Assembly (NCBI RefSeq): GCF_000422865.1
Contig: NZ_AUGW01000007.1
Coordinates: 1 to 64,000 of the forward strand
DNA: 64,000 nucleotides
Direction: 5' to 3'
Source of the DNA: Oceanospirillum maris DSM 6286
Lineage (GTDB): Bacteria > Pseudomonadota > Gammaproteobacteria > Pseudomonadales > Halomonadaceae
Shown here: positions 51,826 to 62,357 of the stretch, piece after piece
Layout: every line of letters begins with the position of its first letter
Numbering within the stretch: position 1 is the first letter of the stretch
Program-made: the position numbers and the translations under genes
Notes under the pieces: generated by a model
What the model saw: the letters and a program-made list of their open reading frames with translations, nothing else
The model's database searches: none
What the model was told of the DNA's origin: nothing

Positions 51826-52641
51826 TTATTTAGAGTTGGGAATTTCAGAGCTGGAGATTTGCTGATTCATATCCAGAGCAGGCTTGGCGCAGCCCGAACT
51901 ACCGACAATTTTAGCTGGCACACCAACAACGGTGGTATGAGGCGGAACATTATCCAGCACCACAGAGCCACCCCCTACTTTAGCGCCAACACCGATTTCA
52001 ATGTTACCGAAAATCTTAGCACCCGCGGCAATCAAAACACCTTCCCGAATTTTGGGATGGCGATCACCGCACTCTTTACCTGTGCCGCCGAGGGTAACGT
52101 TCTGCATAATCGAAACATCATCTTCGATCACGCAGGTTTCACCAATCACAATACCCGTCGCATGATCAAACATCACACCGCGACCAATCTTGGCCGCAGG
52201 ATGGATATCCACCTGAAACACTTGGCTAATACGACTTTGCAGATAGAGCGCCATAGAACGACGACCATGGCACCACATGCAATGGGCCACTCGATAGGCC
52301 TGCAGCGCCTGAAAACCCTTCAGGTACAGCAGCACCGTAGACAACTGCGTAATCGCAGGATCTCGATCTCGAACAGCTACAATATCCTGACACGTCGCGG
52401 TCATAATTTGGCAGCTACTGGAGAAAGAGCCCTCAATCAGCTCTCTTAAACTGACAGCCGGCATCACATCATCCGCCAGCTTTATTGCCAGCAAGTAAGA
52501 TAACGCGCCAGAAAAGTCACTGTGACCAATAATCGTGCTATGAAAATAACTGGCGAGAAAAGGCTCACGCTCCGCTTCTAGGCGAGCTTCGTCCTGTATC
52601 TCACGCCACAAAGCCTGTGAGTCCACTTGAATAGGTGCCAT
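51826..52641 (-). CDS. cysE: Serine O-acetyltransferase
   Basis: First step of cysteine synthesis from serine and acetyl-CoA. An alpha-helical N-terminal region is followed by a left-handed beta-helix of hexapeptide repeats (HPAAKIGRGVMFDHATGIVI). The HATG and GGTGK motifs are the family signature. The start MAPIQVDSQ (271 aa) has AAGGGGCGAG upstream; an ATG seven codons earlier is possible. Confidence 0.93.
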   Translation of the reverse strand: MAPIQVDSQALWREIQDEARLEAEREPFLASYFHSTIIGHSDFSGALSYLLAIKLADDVMPAVSLRELIEGSFSSSCQIMTATCQDIVAVRDRDPAITQLSTVLLYLKGFQALQAYRVAHCMWCHGRRSMALYLQSRISQVFQVDIHPAAKIGRGVMFDHATGIVIGETCVIEDDVSIMQNVTLGGTGKECGDRHPKIREGVLIAAGAKIFGNIEIGVGAKVGGGSVVLDNVPPHTTVVGVPAKIVGSSGCAKPALDMNQQISSSEIPNSK

Positions 52642-52780
52642 CGCTCGCCCCTTTTTTAACATCCCGCTGTACGGGAAAATGACATCGGCAGAAACAAAAA
52701 CAGGAAGCCGCCTAAACCATTAATGACAGAATGCCATGAATGACCAAACACTGCTTCCTGCTGGATGTTTATTCTAATGC

Positions 52781-53926
52781 TTAGCTCTTAAACTCTTCAA
52801 AGAACTTTTTCACCGAATCAAACCAACTATTGGTTTTTGGTGAGTGACGACCCTGAGTATCTTCCATACTATCCTTGAACTCTCGTAGCAGTTCTTTTTG
52901 ACGTTCAGTAAGATTAACCGGCGTCTCCACCAAAATCTTACACATCAAATCACCCTGAACACCGCCACGTACCGGCTTCACACCCTTGCCGCGCAAGCGG
53001 AACATCTTACCTGTTTGCGCTTCTGCGGGGATTTTCAGCTTCACACGGCCATCAAGAGTTGGTACCTCAAGCTCACCACCTAAAGCCGCATCAACAAAAG
53101 AGACCGGCACTTCACAGTAAAGATCACGGCCATCACGCTCGAAAATCTCATGCTGGCGGACACTAACCTGCACATACAGATCACCCGTTGGGCCACCATT
53201 AACACCAGCTTCACCTTCGCCACTCAAGCGAATGCGATCACCTGTATCAACGCCCGGTGGAATCTTAACAGACAGTGTTTTCTGATCTTGAACGCGACCT
53301 TCGCCACGACACTTACGGCATGGATTTTTAATCAAGGTACCGCGACCATGACAGCTTGGGCAGGTCTGCTGCACAGAGAAAAAGCCCTGCTGCATACGCA
53401 CCTGGCCATGACCGCCACAGGTTGTACATGTCATTGGTGGAGCGTTATCGGCAGATCCCGTACCATCACAACTGTCGCATTCAATAAGTGTTGGTACTTT
53501 GATGCTAACGGTTGTTCCGTGTACAGCTTCCTCAAGATTCAGATCAAGACGGTAACGCAGATCAGATCCACGCTGAGGGGCGTTAGGATCGTGGCGACCA
53601 CCACCGCCTCCGCCGAAGATATCACCAAAAATATCACCAAACGCGTCGCCAAAGCCACCGGCTCCAGCGCCACCTCCGCCATAGCCGCCTCCAGCTTGAC
53701 CATCAACGCCAGCATGACCGTACTGGTCGTAAGCCGCACGTTTTTCAGCTGTCGTCAGAACATCATAAGCTTCTGTCGCTTCACGGAATTTTTCCGCGGC
53801 TTCTTCGTCATCCGGGTTACGGTCGGGATGGTATTTCATCGCTAAGCGACGGTAAGCCTTTTTAATGGCTTTTTCATCATCGCTCTTGGAGACCCCCAGA
53901 ACGTCATAATAATCACGCTTAGACAT
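52781..53926 (-). CDS. dnaJ: Chaperone protein DnaJ
   Basis: Hsp40 co-chaperone that stimulates DnaK. J domain with HPD (KYHPDRNP), a Gly-rich region (about 75-110), four CxxCxGxG zinc repeats (about 145-205) and a C-terminal substrate domain. 381 residues. Confidence 0.97.
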   Translation of the reverse strand: MSKRDYYDVLGVSKSDDEKAIKKAYRRLAMKYHPDRNPDDEEAAEKFREATEAYDVLTTAEKRAAYDQYGHAGVDGQAGGGYGGGGAGAGGFGDAFGDIFGDIFGGGGGGRHDPNAPQRGSDLRYRLDLNLEEAVHGTTVSIKVPTLIECDSCDGTGSADNAPPMTCTTCGGHGQVRMQQGFFSVQQTCPSCHGRGTLIKNPCRKCRGEGRVQDQKTLSVKIPPGVDTGDRIRLSGEGEAGVNGGPTGDLYVQVSVRQHEIFERDGRDLYCEVPVSFVDAALGGELEVPTLDGRVKLKIPAEAQTGKMFRLRGKGVKPVRGGVQGDLMCKILVETPVNLTERQKELLREFKDSMEDTQGRHSPKTNSWFDSVKKFFEEFKS

Positions 53927-53981
53927 TGTTCACTAACCATAGGTTGAGAAAGAGAAATAATCTGAAAAAGTGGCGGATACA

Positions 53982-54008
53982 AGAACGCGGGAGAGTCTCC
54001 CGCGTTCT
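53982..54008 (-). promoter_or_regulatory. Intercistronic hairpin between dnaK and dnaJ
   Basis: AGAACGCGGGAG pairs with CTCCCGCGTTCT around a 3-nt loop, without a T-run. Such a stable stem could protect dnaK mRNA ends or lower dnaJ expression. Confidence 0.7.
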
Positions 54009-54030
54009 GTCATCCTTGGCCTAAAACGAC

Positions 54031-55962
54031 TTATTTCTTGTCGTCTTTAACTTCTTCAAATTCAGCATCAACGACATCATCTGATTTAGCAGAACCTTGG
54101 TCTGCGGCTTGCTCGCCGTCTTGACCTTGTTGCGCTTCAGCCGCTTGCTCAGCGTATAGTTTCTGCGCTAGTTCGCCAGAGGCTTCAGTCAGAGTGTTGG
54201 TCTTAGCTTTGATATCATCTGCATCGTCGCCTTTTAGGGCTTCGTCCAGATCTTTAATCGCTGCTTCAATCTTCTCTTTCTCTTCTGCCGTTGCTTTATC
54301 ACCCGCTTCTTCTAAGGTTTTCTTAGTTGCGTGCAACATAGCGTCGCCTTGGTTACGGGTTTGAACCAGTTCTTCAAACTTCTTATCAGCTTCAGCGTTA
54401 GCTTCTGCGTCACGTACCATTTGATCAACTTCATCATCGGACAAGCCAGAAGAGGCTTTAATCACGATAGACTGTTCTTTACCTGTCGCCTTGTCTTTCG
54501 CTGATACGTTCAGAATACCATTCGCATCAATATCAAACGTTACTTCAACCTGCGGTACACCACGTGGCGCAGGTGGAATATCAGCCAGATCGAAACGACC
54601 CAGCGATTTATTCTGTGTTGCTTGCTTACGCTCACCCTGTACTACGTGGATGGTTACAGCCGTCTGGTTGTCATCTGCGGTTGAGAACACTTGAGATTTC
54701 TTAGTAGGAATCGTGGTGTTCTTATCGATAACAGGAGTAGCAACGCCACCCATGGTTTCGATACCCAGCGTTAGAGGTGTTACATCTAGCAGCAGTACGT
54801 CTTTAACTTCACCGGACAGTACACCACCTTGAATGGAAGCACCAATAGCAACAGCTTCATCTGGGTTAACATCTTTACGCGGCTCTTTACCAAAGAATTC
54901 AGCAACTTTCGCCTGAACCTGTGGCATACGAGTTTGACCACCAACCAAAATCACATCATCAATTTCAGAGATAGACAGGCCTGCATCTTTCAGCGCGATT
55001 TCACAAGGCGCTAGAGAACGCTGAACTAAGTCACCAACAAGGGACTCCAGTTTCGCACGGGTCAGCTTAACGTTTAAGTGCTTAGGACCTGACGCATCAG
55101 CCGTAATATACGGTAGATTCACATCACTTTGCTGACTGGTAGAGAGTTCGATCTTCGCTTTCTCACCCGCTTCCTTCAAACGCTGAAGCGCTAGAGGGTC
55201 GTTATGCAGGTCAATACCAGAGTCTTTCTTAAACTCATCCGCTAGATAGTTAATAACGGCCAAGTCAAAATCTTCACCACCCAGGAAAGTATCACCGTTA
55301 GTCGCCAGCACTTCAAACTGGTGCTCGCCATCAACTTCTGCGATTTCGATGATAGAGATATCAAAGGTACCACCACCCAAGTCATATACCGCTACAGTAC
55401 GATCGCCACGGGCTTTATCCATACCATAAGCTAGAGCAGCAGCCGTTGGCTCGTTAATGATACGCTTAACATCTAGACCTGCGATTTTACCTGCATCTTT
55501 AGTTGCTTGACGCTGGGAATCGTTAAAGTAAGCAGGAACAGTAATAACCGCTTCTGTTACTTCTTCACCCAGATAGTCTTCTGCAGTTTTCTTCATCTTT
55601 TTCAGAATCTCTGCAGAGATCTGTGGTGGTGCTTTTTTGTCGCCTTTTACTTCAACCCATGCGTCACCGTTATCGGCTTTAACAATGGAGTAAGGCACCA
55701 TTTTAATGTCTTTCTGTACAACGTCATCTTCAAAACGACGACCAATCAGACGCTTAACCGCAAACAATGTGTTGTTCGGGTTGGTCACAGATTGGCGCTT
55801 AGCAGATTGGCCTACCAAAATCTCATTGTCATCAGTAAATGCGACAATTGACGGGGTGGTACGATCGCCTTCAGCGTTTTCAATTACCCGTGCTTTTTCG
55901 CCATCCATTACAGCAACACAAGAGTTGGTTGTACCTAAGTCGATACCGATAATGCGGCCCAT
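54031..55962 (-). CDS. dnaK: Chaperone protein DnaK (Hsp70)
   Basis: ATP-driven chaperone. The nucleotide-binding domain starts [17 protein letters not shown] and includes [12 protein letters not shown]; the substrate domain and lid follow. 643 residues ending in an acidic tail ([14 protein letters not shown]). A heat-shock promoter candidate lies in its own leader. Confidence 0.98.
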   Translation of the reverse strand: MGRIIGIDLGTTNSCVAVMDGEKARVIENAEGDRTTPSIVAFTDDNEILVGQSAKRQSVTNPNNTLFAVKRLIGRRFEDDVVQKDIKMVPYSIVKADNGDAWVEVKGDKKAPPQISAEILKKMKKTAEDYLGEEVTEAVITVPAYFNDSQRQATKDAGKIAGLDVKRIINEPTAAALAYGMDKARGDRTVAVYDLGGGTFDISIIEIAEVDGEHQFEVLATNGDTFLGGEDFDLAVINYLADEFKKDSGIDLHNDPLALQRLKEAGEKAKIELSTSQQSDVNLPYITADASGPKHLNVKLTRAKLESLVGDLVQRSLAPCEIALKDAGLSISEIDDVILVGGQTRMPQVQAKVAEFFGKEPRKDVNPDEAVAIGASIQGGVLSGEVKDVLLLDVTPLTLGIETMGGVATPVIDKNTTIPTKKSQVFSTADDNQTAVTIHVVQGERKQATQNKSLGRFDLADIPPAPRGVPQVEVTFDIDANGILNVSAKDKATGKEQSIVIKASSGLSDDEVDQMVRDAEANAEADKKFEELVQTRNQGDAMLHATKKTLEEAGDKATAEEKEKIEAAIKDLDEALKGDDADDIKAKTNTLTEASGELAQKLYAEQAAEAQQGQDGEQAADQGSAKSDDVVDAEFEEVKDDKK

Positions 55963-56047
55963 AATATTCTCCGGTCTTTCAATCTAATTCTGTAGAGTTT
56001 GCGGCATAAGCTTTGCTTTTCGCCGCTTTTCTTTGCATTTAACTGCT

Positions 56048-56075
56048 ATATGCGGCCTTTACGTTTTCTTTCAAG
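56048..56075 (-). promoter_or_regulatory. Sigma-32 promoter candidate before dnaK
   Basis: On the minus strand CTTGAAA (56069-56075) and CCGCATAT (56048-56055) lie 13 bp apart; consensus is CTTGAAA and CCCCATNT, one mismatch. It would let dnaK respond to heat independently of grpE. Confidence 0.65.
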
Positions 56076-56112
56076 GCCTGCATTTTAATTTTTTTCGATT
56101 TCTAAACCCTAT

Positions 56113-56703
56113 TTAAGGTGCTTTAGAAACCATCACCATGGCAGGGCGCACAAGGCGACCATTCAACAGATAGCCTTTCTGCATCACCGCAATAACGGAG
56201 TTTGGCTCAACGTCAGGGTTTGGCACCATCGACATGGCTTCATGGTACTGAGGATCAAACGGTTTACCCTGTGGGTTAATCGCCTCAACCTTGAATTTTT
56301 CTAAGGTGCCGACAAACATGCTCAATGTCATTTCAACACCTTCTTTAACCGCAGTATCAACATCATGCTGATCAAAAGCGTCTAACGCGCGTTCTAGGCT
56401 ATCGATCACCGGAAGCAGTTCTTTCGTGAACTTTTCCAGTGCAAATTTATGAGCTTTTTCAACATCTTGCTCTGCGCGACGGCGAGCATTTTGAGCATCA
56501 GCATGGGCACGCAACACTTGTTCTTTCGTCTGCGCAAGCTGCTCTTCAAGAGCGGCTATTTCATTGCTGGCATCAACGGTCGCGGTATCATCAGCGGTCG
56601 TCATATCGTCAACTACGTTACCGTCAATCGTATCGCCTTCAGCGGTCTGCTGAGCTTGATCCAGCTCTTCCTGTGCGGTCTTTTTCTGCTCTTCAGTTGT
56701 CAT
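56113..56703 (-). CDS. grpE: Nucleotide exchange factor GrpE
   Basis: Releases ADP from DnaK. Coiled coil (about residues 50-90) then a beta domain ending in [17 protein letters not shown]. The ATG at 56703 ([14 protein letters not shown], 196 aa) is chosen; the frame extends upstream, but a heat-shock promoter lies within that extension. Confidence 0.9.
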   Translation of the reverse strand: MTTEEQKKTAQEELDQAQQTAEGDTIDGNVVDDMTTADDTATVDASNEIAALEEQLAQTKEQVLRAHADAQNARRRAEQDVEKAHKFALEKFTKELLPVIDSLERALDAFDQHDVDTAVKEGVEMTLSMFVGTLEKFKVEAINPQGKPFDPQYHEAMSMVPNPDVEPNSVIAVMQKGYLLNGRLVRPAMVMVSKAP

Positions 56704-56751
56704 TGCGTCTGTATCTCTCGCTTCAGATCTGTTATCACCAATTGCAAAGTT

Positions 56752-56778
56752 ATATTGGGTTAGCCCTATTTTTTTCAA
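56752..56778 (-). promoter_or_regulatory. Sigma-32 promoter candidate before grpE
   Basis: Minus-strand TTGAAA (56773-56778) and CCCAATAT (56752-56759) are separated by 13 bp, with one mismatch to CCCCATNT. The spacing equals that of the dnaK site. The predicted start is ~40 nt before the grpE ATG at 56703. Confidence 0.65.
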
Positions 56779-56910
56779 CCCTATTGGCTGCTTTATTCAA
56801 CTTTATCGCCCTGAATGATTAAAATTATTGTGAAATACCCAGATCTATCGATAACAACCTCTATTGTGCGACGACAAGATCAACATCGTTTGCGGCAACC
56901 CATAACAATA

Positions 56911-56926
56911 CTGTATAAATAGCCAT
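56911..56926. promoter_or_regulatory. Degenerate LexA box before recN
   Basis: CTGTATAAATAGCCAT has a good left half and a poor right half against CTGT-N8-ACAG. It overlaps a possible -10 (TGTATA/TATAAA) and lies 54 bp before the recN ATG. SOS control is expected of recN. Confidence 0.4.
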
Positions 56927-56979
56927 GTTTGATTTTCACCCGATATTTCAATGGTGCTGACCGGCGCGAGGATGCATAG

Positions 56980-58665
56980 ATGCTGACGTATTTGGCCATA
57001 AATAATTTAGCCATTGTGGAACACCTAGAACTGGATTTACCTGAAGGCATGACCGTCATCACCGGCGAAACCGGTGCGGGAAAATCCATCTTATTAGATG
57101 CTCTCGGCTTAGCCTTAGGGGATAGAGCTGATGCAGATAGCGTGCGTCATACCGCCAGCAAAGCAGAAATTCATGCTCATTTTGATATTACCGCACTACC
57201 TCAAGCCCTCTCTTGGCTTGAAGATCAAGAGCTAACGGATGAAGAACACGCCTGCGAATGCGTCCTGCGCCGCGTTATTCACGCCAATGGTCGCTCTAAA
57301 GCTTGGATCAACGGCCAGCCCTGCTCAGCACAGCTGTTAAAGCAGTTGGGCGGTTATCTGATTGATATTCACGGCCAGCACGAGCACCAGTCTCTTTTAA
57401 GAAAAGAGACCCACTTGGTTCTACTTGATGAATTTGGCCACTTATCTACGGATATAAAACAGCAGCGCCAGCTCTTTAAATCATGGCAGCAGGTACGAAA
57501 ACAGCTGGAAAAACTCAAAACCGAGGACAGCGAACAGCAAGCTCGTTTAGAGCTACTGCGCTACCAGGTTGAAGAACTGGAACAATTAGGGCTTGAGGAG
57601 CACGAACTACAACAACTAGAACAAGAGCAACAGGATCTAGCCAATGCCGAAACCCTGATTTCTGAAGGCCAAGCCACCCTTGATCTGTGCGATGGCGACA
57701 ACGACGGTGCACGCCAAACGCTTAATCACGCGTGCCAACGACTGAGCCAGATTCCTTACCAAGATACGCAATTAACCAATATTGGACAGATGCTCAGCGA
57801 TGCATTGATTCAAGTGGAAGAAGCTTCCCGGGAGCTTAGCTTCTTTATTGATCGCTGCGAGATCGACCCAGAACGCCTTCAATTCGTCGAAGACCGCCTA
57901 TCCTCTATCTACCAGCTTGCACGCAAACATCACATTACACCGGAAGAACTCTATGCCCACAGTCTCGCCCTACGGGAAGAGTTAGACAATATTGAAAGTG
58001 GGCCGCAAAATATCGACCAGCTCGCCGAAAAACTACAAGAGCTAACCGATCAATACCGCGAAAGCGCAGCCGTATTGAATAAAAAGCGCCACAGCTTTGC
58101 TCAACAACTTAACCAGAACGTTAACGAGCAACTGGCACAACTCGGCATGAGTAACGCACGATTTGAAATCTCGATTAAAAGCACGGATCAATTCCAGCCC
58201 ACCGGCACCGATGATATTGAGTTTTTAATCAGCACCAACCCCGGCCAACCAGCCAAACCTATGATCAAGATTGCCTCCGGTGGCGAACTATCTCGTATTA
58301 GTTTGGCCATTCAGGTAATCACCGCTCAAACCTCGGCTATTCCAACGCTGGTTTTTGATGAAGTTGATGTCGGCATTAGCGGAGGAACAGCGGAGATAGT
58401 TGGCCAACTCCTGCATAACTTAGCGAAAAAAGGCCAGATCTTGTCCGTAACACACTTGCCACAGGTAGCTGCACAGGGCGACCAACACCTACACATTAGC
58501 AAGCACAGTACGGAAGATAACACTCGCTCACAGATGAACTGGCTTGCGGATCAAGAGCGCACCACAGAACTGGCACGCATGCTTGGTGGTGTCGATCTAA
58601 CGGAACAAACCCTTGCCCATGCAGCAGAGATGCTCAGTATCAGCCGCAAAAAAACAAAGACCTAA
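56980..58665 (+). CDS. recN: DNA repair protein RecN
   Basis: SMC-like ATPase in double-strand break repair. Walker A GETGAGKS (29-36), a central coiled coil (about 150-370), and a C-terminal ABC signature region (ASGGELSRISLAIQVI) with VTHLPQVAAQGD. 561 residues. Divergent from grpE, as in Pseudomonas. Confidence 0.96.
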   Translation: MLTYLAINNLAIVEHLELDLPEGMTVITGETGAGKSILLDALGLALGDRADADSVRHTASKAEIHAHFDITALPQALSWLEDQELTDEEHACECVLRRVIHANGRSKAWINGQPCSAQLLKQLGGYLIDIHGQHEHQSLLRKETHLVLLDEFGHLSTDIKQQRQLFKSWQQVRKQLEKLKTEDSEQQARLELLRYQVEELEQLGLEEHELQQLEQEQQDLANAETLISEGQATLDLCDGDNDGARQTLNHACQRLSQIPYQDTQLTNIGQMLSDALIQVEEASRELSFFIDRCEIDPERLQFVEDRLSSIYQLARKHHITPEELYAHSLALREELDNIESGPQNIDQLAEKLQELTDQYRESAAVLNKKRHSFAQQLNQNVNEQLAQLGMSNARFEISIKSTDQFQPTGTDDIEFLISTNPGQPAKPMIKIASGGELSRISLAIQVITAQTSAIPTLVFDEVDVGISGGTAEIVGQLLHNLAKKGQILSVTHLPQVAAQGDQHLHISKHSTEDNTRSQMNWLADQERTTELARMLGGVDLTEQTLAHAAEMLSISRKKTKT

Positions 58666-58710
58666 CCCTACTTCAAGCCTTAAAGCACCGTTATATCAAT
58701 AGCCGAAGCA

Positions 58711-59295
58711 TTAACGATCAACTCGAAAAATCTTATCTGCATTCGGCTTACTTCCCCAAGGTAAACCTGAGTTTTGCCAACCATTTTTAATACGTAGTCC
58801 TTTTTGAGCACCATCTTTAACCGCGCTTCCTTGAAACCCGTTAACAACATAGCGAGCATTTTCAAACCCATTGTTTCTTAGGAACTCTGCACTAGGCAAA
58901 CCTCGCGCACTGCCCGAGCGGCACATTGTTATGATGGTTGCGCTTTTATCCATGCCCCGATCTTGCAAAGCCTGCTCAACCTGAGCAATAAAATCTGGGT
59001 TACGGTAAAGACGGAAGCTATTTTTCTCAGCATTCCACTGACTTCGGTCGACAATTAGAAAAGGAATATTTAGATCAACTTCATCCGTAAACCCCACAAA
59101 CATAATTTCAACGGGGTCTCTCACATCAATAAAAAGCACCGGAGATGTCGCCTGCTGCTTAAGCTTATACGTCTGGTTTGGACTAATACCGATACCATCC
59201 GAGCGACCTCCACTATCGGCAAAGACAAGACTAGAAAGAGAAATGGACAACACACAAGCGATCGAAAGCATCGCCGAAAACAGCTGTTTTTTCAT
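58711..59295 (-). CDS. Exported rhodanese-like protein
   Basis: An N-terminal signal peptide (about 1-26, ending LVFADS) sends this 194-residue protein to the periplasm. The rhodanese domain covers about 40-175 with active-site C125 in TMCRSGSARG. The loop length resembles sulfurtransferases; the acceptor is unknown. It lies between recN and fur, where Pseudomonas has no gene that I recall. Confidence 0.85.
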   Translation of the reverse strand: MKKQLFSAMLSIACVLSISLSSLVFADSGGRSDGIGISPNQTYKLKQQATSPVLFIDVRDPVEIMFVGFTDEVDLNIPFLIVDRSQWNAEKNSFRLYRNPDFIAQVEQALQDRGMDKSATIITMCRSGSARGLPSAEFLRNNGFENARYVVNGFQGSAVKDGAQKGLRIKNGWQNSGLPWGSKPNADKIFRVDR

Positions 59296-59679
59296 TATGG
59301 ATTACTACCTATACAAGACTGCCGATACAACAAAATGGCGATTCGATTAACCTGCAAAGCATCTGCAAGTGGCTGCTGTAAAGGCAAATATAATAAAGTA
59401 TTTTCTAATATATTTAAATCCAAACAAATAACTAAATAACTATCAGTATCGAGACATAACACATCGTTATCGGCAGACTTATTACCATTTGCGACAACGA
59501 TCAAAAAGAAGGGAAATAAAGAGACGATAGAAAAAGACAGTAAAGAAAGGCAATCACTAAAAAGGGGGGGGGTAATAACACCCCAATAGCTGGCAAACCA
59601 GCCTTGGGGCTCGATAATAAGCGAGAAACAGAGCATTATAAAAAATGTCAGCTTCAGCCGCTTCCTACATACGTAAAAC
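59296..59679. other. 384-bp gap between the rhodanese gene and fur, with a G9 tract
   Basis: An A/T-rich stretch with no convincing gene. A 9-G homopolymer lies at 59564-59572 and a nested imperfect hairpin (CCCCAA ... TTGGGG with GCTGG/CCAGC inside) at about 59581-59609. A minus-strand frame of 113 codons (59295-59636) crosses both and ends against the rhodanese start (TAATG) but has no ribosome-binding site and odd composition. Confidence 0.5.
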
Positions 59680-60087
59680 CTAGCTTCTCTTACGTACGTA
59701 CAAGACTAGAGCGTGGTCGACCATTTCATAACCATGTTCTGCCACAATCTCATGCTGACGACGTTCAATTTCAGCATCAAAAAACTCAATGACATCCCCT
59801 GTATCAACACAGACGATATGATCATGGTGCTCTTCTTTCGCAAGCTCAAATACAGCATGTCCGCCGTCAAAATTATGTCGAACGACCAATCCTGCTGACT
59901 CGAACTGAGTTAAAACACGGTATACGGTCGCTAAACCGACATCCTCCCCCGCATCTAACAACGCCTTATAGACATCTTCAGCACTCATATGATGAGCGTC
60001 TGCATTTTCCAGCAACTGAAGGATTTTAATACGCGGTAGTGTTACTTTTAGACCTGCTTTTTTCAGTTCTTGGTTTTCATCTGCCAT
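59680..60087 (-). CDS. fur: Ferric uptake regulator Fur
   Basis: Iron-responsive repressor. Winged HTH in the first ~80 residues (VGLATVYRVLTQFESAGLV), then the metal-binding HHDH at 87-90. Of the E. coli CxxC pair, only C93 remains (CVDT), as expected in a Pseudomonas-like Fur without the structural CxxC zinc site. 135 residues. Divergent from bamE. Confidence 0.96.
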   Translation of the reverse strand: MADENQELKKAGLKVTLPRIKILQLLENADAHHMSAEDVYKALLDAGEDVGLATVYRVLTQFESAGLVVRHNFDGGHAVFELAKEEHHDHIVCVDTGDVIEFFDAEIERRQHEIVAEHGYEMVDHALVLYVRKRS

Positions 60088-60169
60088 GTTTTTCCGGTCT
60101 CGCTTAGCAGTCGATGCTTATTTCCGGTATTATTCCAGAATTGCACAACAAGGTGAAAGATATTCTCAA

Positions 60170-60484
60170 ATGCAAAGACTCATCATTTTAGTCATCTTTT
60201 CGTCGTTCGTCACACTTTCTGGCTGTATTTTTCCCGGCGCTTATAAAAGGGATCTTCAGCAAGGTCACGTCATGACGGATGAGATGATCAATCAGTTACA
60301 ACCCGGCCTTACCCGTGAACAAGTTATTTACGTGATGGGGATGCCGTTGACGCCTTCCAGCCTTGATCAAAACCGCTGGGATTACATCTATTGGTCAAAA
60401 GATCCAAGAGATAACGTAACACAACAAACGGTATCCCTCTATTTTGATGGCAACGATCTAAAGCAGATCAAGAAAAAACCGTAA
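60170..60484 (+). CDS. bamE: Outer-membrane assembly lipoprotein BamE (SmpA/OmlA)
   Basis: Component of the Bam complex. A lipoprotein signal with lipobox LSGC (C19), then IxQLQPGLTREQVIYVMG and the C-terminal beta segment. The ATG at 60170 gives 104 aa and has AGGTGAAAG upstream; the frame extends 28 codons into the fur promoter without support. Confidence 0.94.
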   Translation: MQRLIILVIFSSFVTLSGCIFPGAYKRDLQQGHVMTDEMINQLQPGLTREQVIYVMGMPLTPSSLDQNRWDYIYWSKDPRDNVTQQTVSLYFDGNDLKQIKKKP

Positions 60485-60537
60485 ACCTAATCAGCCACTT
60501 TAACATTTAATGCCCGCCCACAGCCCTGGCGGGCATG

Positions 60538-60837
60538 TTAAGACGCTTGCTGTTTAGCCGCGCGGTTAGCGCGAGCCTTTTTAGGGTCTGCAATTAAGGG
60601 GCGATAAATCTCAACCCGATCATTGTCTCGCAATACTTGCTCTGCTGGTTTTTTCGCCAACTTACTAAACACCCCTAACGGGGCTGAGGCTAGATCAATT
60701 TCAGGATAATGCTTATCCAGTCCAGAGCGTTCTGCCGCTTGCAGTACCGTCGATCCTTCCGGCAGGTGCAGTTCCACAACCCGCTGCTCATTGGGCAGTG
60801 CATACACAACCTCTACCCGAATTAACTTATTGTCCAT
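60538..60837 (-). CDS. rnfH: RnfH/RatB family ubiquitin-fold protein
   Basis: Small beta-grasp protein, about 99 residues, conserved in the ratA-rnfH operon. VEVVYALPNEQRVVELHLPEGSTVLQA and DRVEIYRPLIADPK are typical. Start MDNKLIRVEV at 60837 overlaps the ratA end by 11 bp. Function uncertain. Confidence 0.88.
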   Translation of the reverse strand: MDNKLIRVEVVYALPNEQRVVELHLPEGSTVLQAAERSGLDKHYPEIDLASAPLGVFSKLAKKPAEQVLRDNDRVEIYRPLIADPKKARANRAAKQQAS

Positions 60838-61261
60838 AAACACTATCCGCCCGCTGACAAAATGCATCCACTAACGTATTCGCCGCCTGATTAAACACGC
60901 CACCTAATGCCATGCCGAGCACTCTACTGGCAAACTCAAACTCCATCGTCAGAGATACTTTACAAGCCTCTTCAGACAAGACATCAAAATGCCAATCACC
61001 AACCAGCTTTTTAAAAGGGCCATTCACTAACTGTAAATGTATATGGTGTGGGGCTTCTAAAGTATTTCGGGTTGTAAAACTATGCTTAATGCCAGCCTTA
61101 GCAATCTCTAACTTACCCACCATATGCGTCTCTGACGATTCAACCAGAGTGGCATCACTGCACCAAGGCAGAAATTCAGGATAGGATTCACAATCGTTAA
61201 CCAAGTCATACATCTCACGGGCAGAGTGCATAACTAGCGCGCTACGGGTCACCGTTGTCAT
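60827..61261 (-). CDS. ratA: RatA, polyketide-cyclase/START-like protein
   Basis: Reported in E. coli as a ribosome association inhibitor or coenzyme Q-binding homologue. The START-like core MYDLVNDCESYPEFLPWCSDA is conserved. 144 residues. In the order smpB (divergent), ratA, rnfH, bamE known from E. coli. Confidence 0.92.
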   Translation of the reverse strand: MTTVTRSALVMHSAREMYDLVNDCESYPEFLPWCSDATLVESSETHMVGKLEIAKAGIKHSFTTRNTLEAPHHIHLQLVNGPFKKLVGDWHFDVLSEEACKVSLTMEFEFASRVLGMALGGVFNQAANTLVDAFCQRADSVYGQ

Positions 61262-61454
61262 TTATGACGCTCTCTTACTCAATCACAACAGGCTAAAAAA
61301 TGCCTCAGTATCACTACCAAGCACCAATAACCTGCGATAAACACAGTGGTTTCAACCTTAACCACCCACTTAAAAGCAAGATTGTAGCATGATTTTGATT
61401 TTTAACGGTTTAGCCTAATAGCCCTTTGCCTCTCTTCGTCTTATAATGCTCAAC

Positions 61455-61937
61455 ATGGCTAAGAAACAGAAAGCAAAATCAAACAGCCCAACAATCGCTT
61501 TAAATAAGCGTGCCCGACACGAATTCCATATTGATGAGAAGTTCGAGGCGGGATTATCGCTTGCAGGTTGGGAAGTAAAAAGCATCCGTGAAGGCAAAGT
61601 CCAAATTACCGAGGGCTACGTTGTCATGCACAACGAAGAAGTGTGGCTGATGGGAACACACATCACACCTTTAATTAGTGCATCAACTCATATTCTTGCG
61701 GAACCAACCCGTAACCGGAAACTCTTACTGCATAAGAAAGAGATCGCAAAAATCTTTGCCTCCGTACAACAAAAAGGTCACACCTGTGTACCTTTGGCGA
61801 TGTACTGGAAAAATAACAAAGTAAAATGCGAGATAGCTCTAGCAACCGGTAAGCAGCTTCATGACAAGCGAGCAACAGATAAAGACCGCGATTGGGGTCG
61901 TCAGAAACAACGAATTGTGCGAGAACACGCCGGATAA
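61455..61937 (+). CDS. smpB: SsrA-binding protein SmpB
   Basis: Binds tmRNA and delivers it to stalled ribosomes. [27 protein letters not shown] is the family core and the tail [12 protein letters not shown] enters the mRNA channel. 160 residues from MAKKQKAK; an ATG 9 bp earlier exists. Its RNA partner ssrA follows 62 bp downstream. Confidence 0.96.
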   Translation: MAKKQKAKSNSPTIALNKRARHEFHIDEKFEAGLSLAGWEVKSIREGKVQITEGYVVMHNEEVWLMGTHITPLISASTHILAEPTRNRKLLLHKKEIAKIFASVQQKGHTCVPLAMYWKNNKVKCEIALATGKQLHDKRATDKDRDWGRQKQRIVREHAG

Positions 61938-61956
61938 GTTAAGCGGCTCGTATAAT

Positions 61957-61986
61957 TAGGCAAACTAAGGGCAACTCTGTTAGAAT
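61957..61986 (+). promoter_or_regulatory. Promoter of ssrA
   Basis: TAGGCA (61957-61962), 18-bp spacer, TAGAAT (61981-61986). The start would be a few bases before the mature tmRNA 5' end. Confidence 0.5.
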
Positions 61987-61999
61987 GCCTAACTTCTTT

Positions 62000-62357
62000 G
62001 GGGGCGACATGGCTTCGACGCCGGCTACAAACCCTGAGGTGCATGTCGAGAGGGTAACGTATCTCGTAAATCCAGCGTTACAACTTTATAGTCGCAAACG
62101 ACGAAAACTACGCTCTAGCTGCTTAATGCAGCTCCCTCAGACGGAAGTTGCCTGTAACTTCTAGACGAGGTATGAGCCCGCGAAACAGGCTCGCAGCAAA
62201 GTCCGTCTCAGACCGCGCTGCTAAAACTTTAAGAGACTCGCGCTAAGCAATCCTGTTCGTTGGAGTGCTACGCGTTAAATCAAATAACGAAACTAAGCAT
62301 GTAGATCCGATGGCAGAGGGCTGGCGGACGGGGGTTCAATTCCCCCCGCCTCCACCA
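62000..62357 (+). ncRNA. ssrA: Transfer-messenger RNA (tmRNA)
   Basis: The 5' end GGGGGCG pairs with CGCCTCC before the 3' ACCA, forming the tRNA-like acceptor stem, and GGGGGTTCAATTCCCCC is the T arm. The tag frame begins GCA at 62094 and encodes ANDENYALAA, with TAA at 62124-62126. 358 nt. A foreign element is inserted at its 3' end. Confidence 0.97.

Noticed and set aside
59295-59636. 113-codon minus-strand frame before the rhodanese gene
   Set aside because: No ribosome-binding site, crosses a G9 run and hairpin, and has no domain; the TAATG junction alone is weak evidence.
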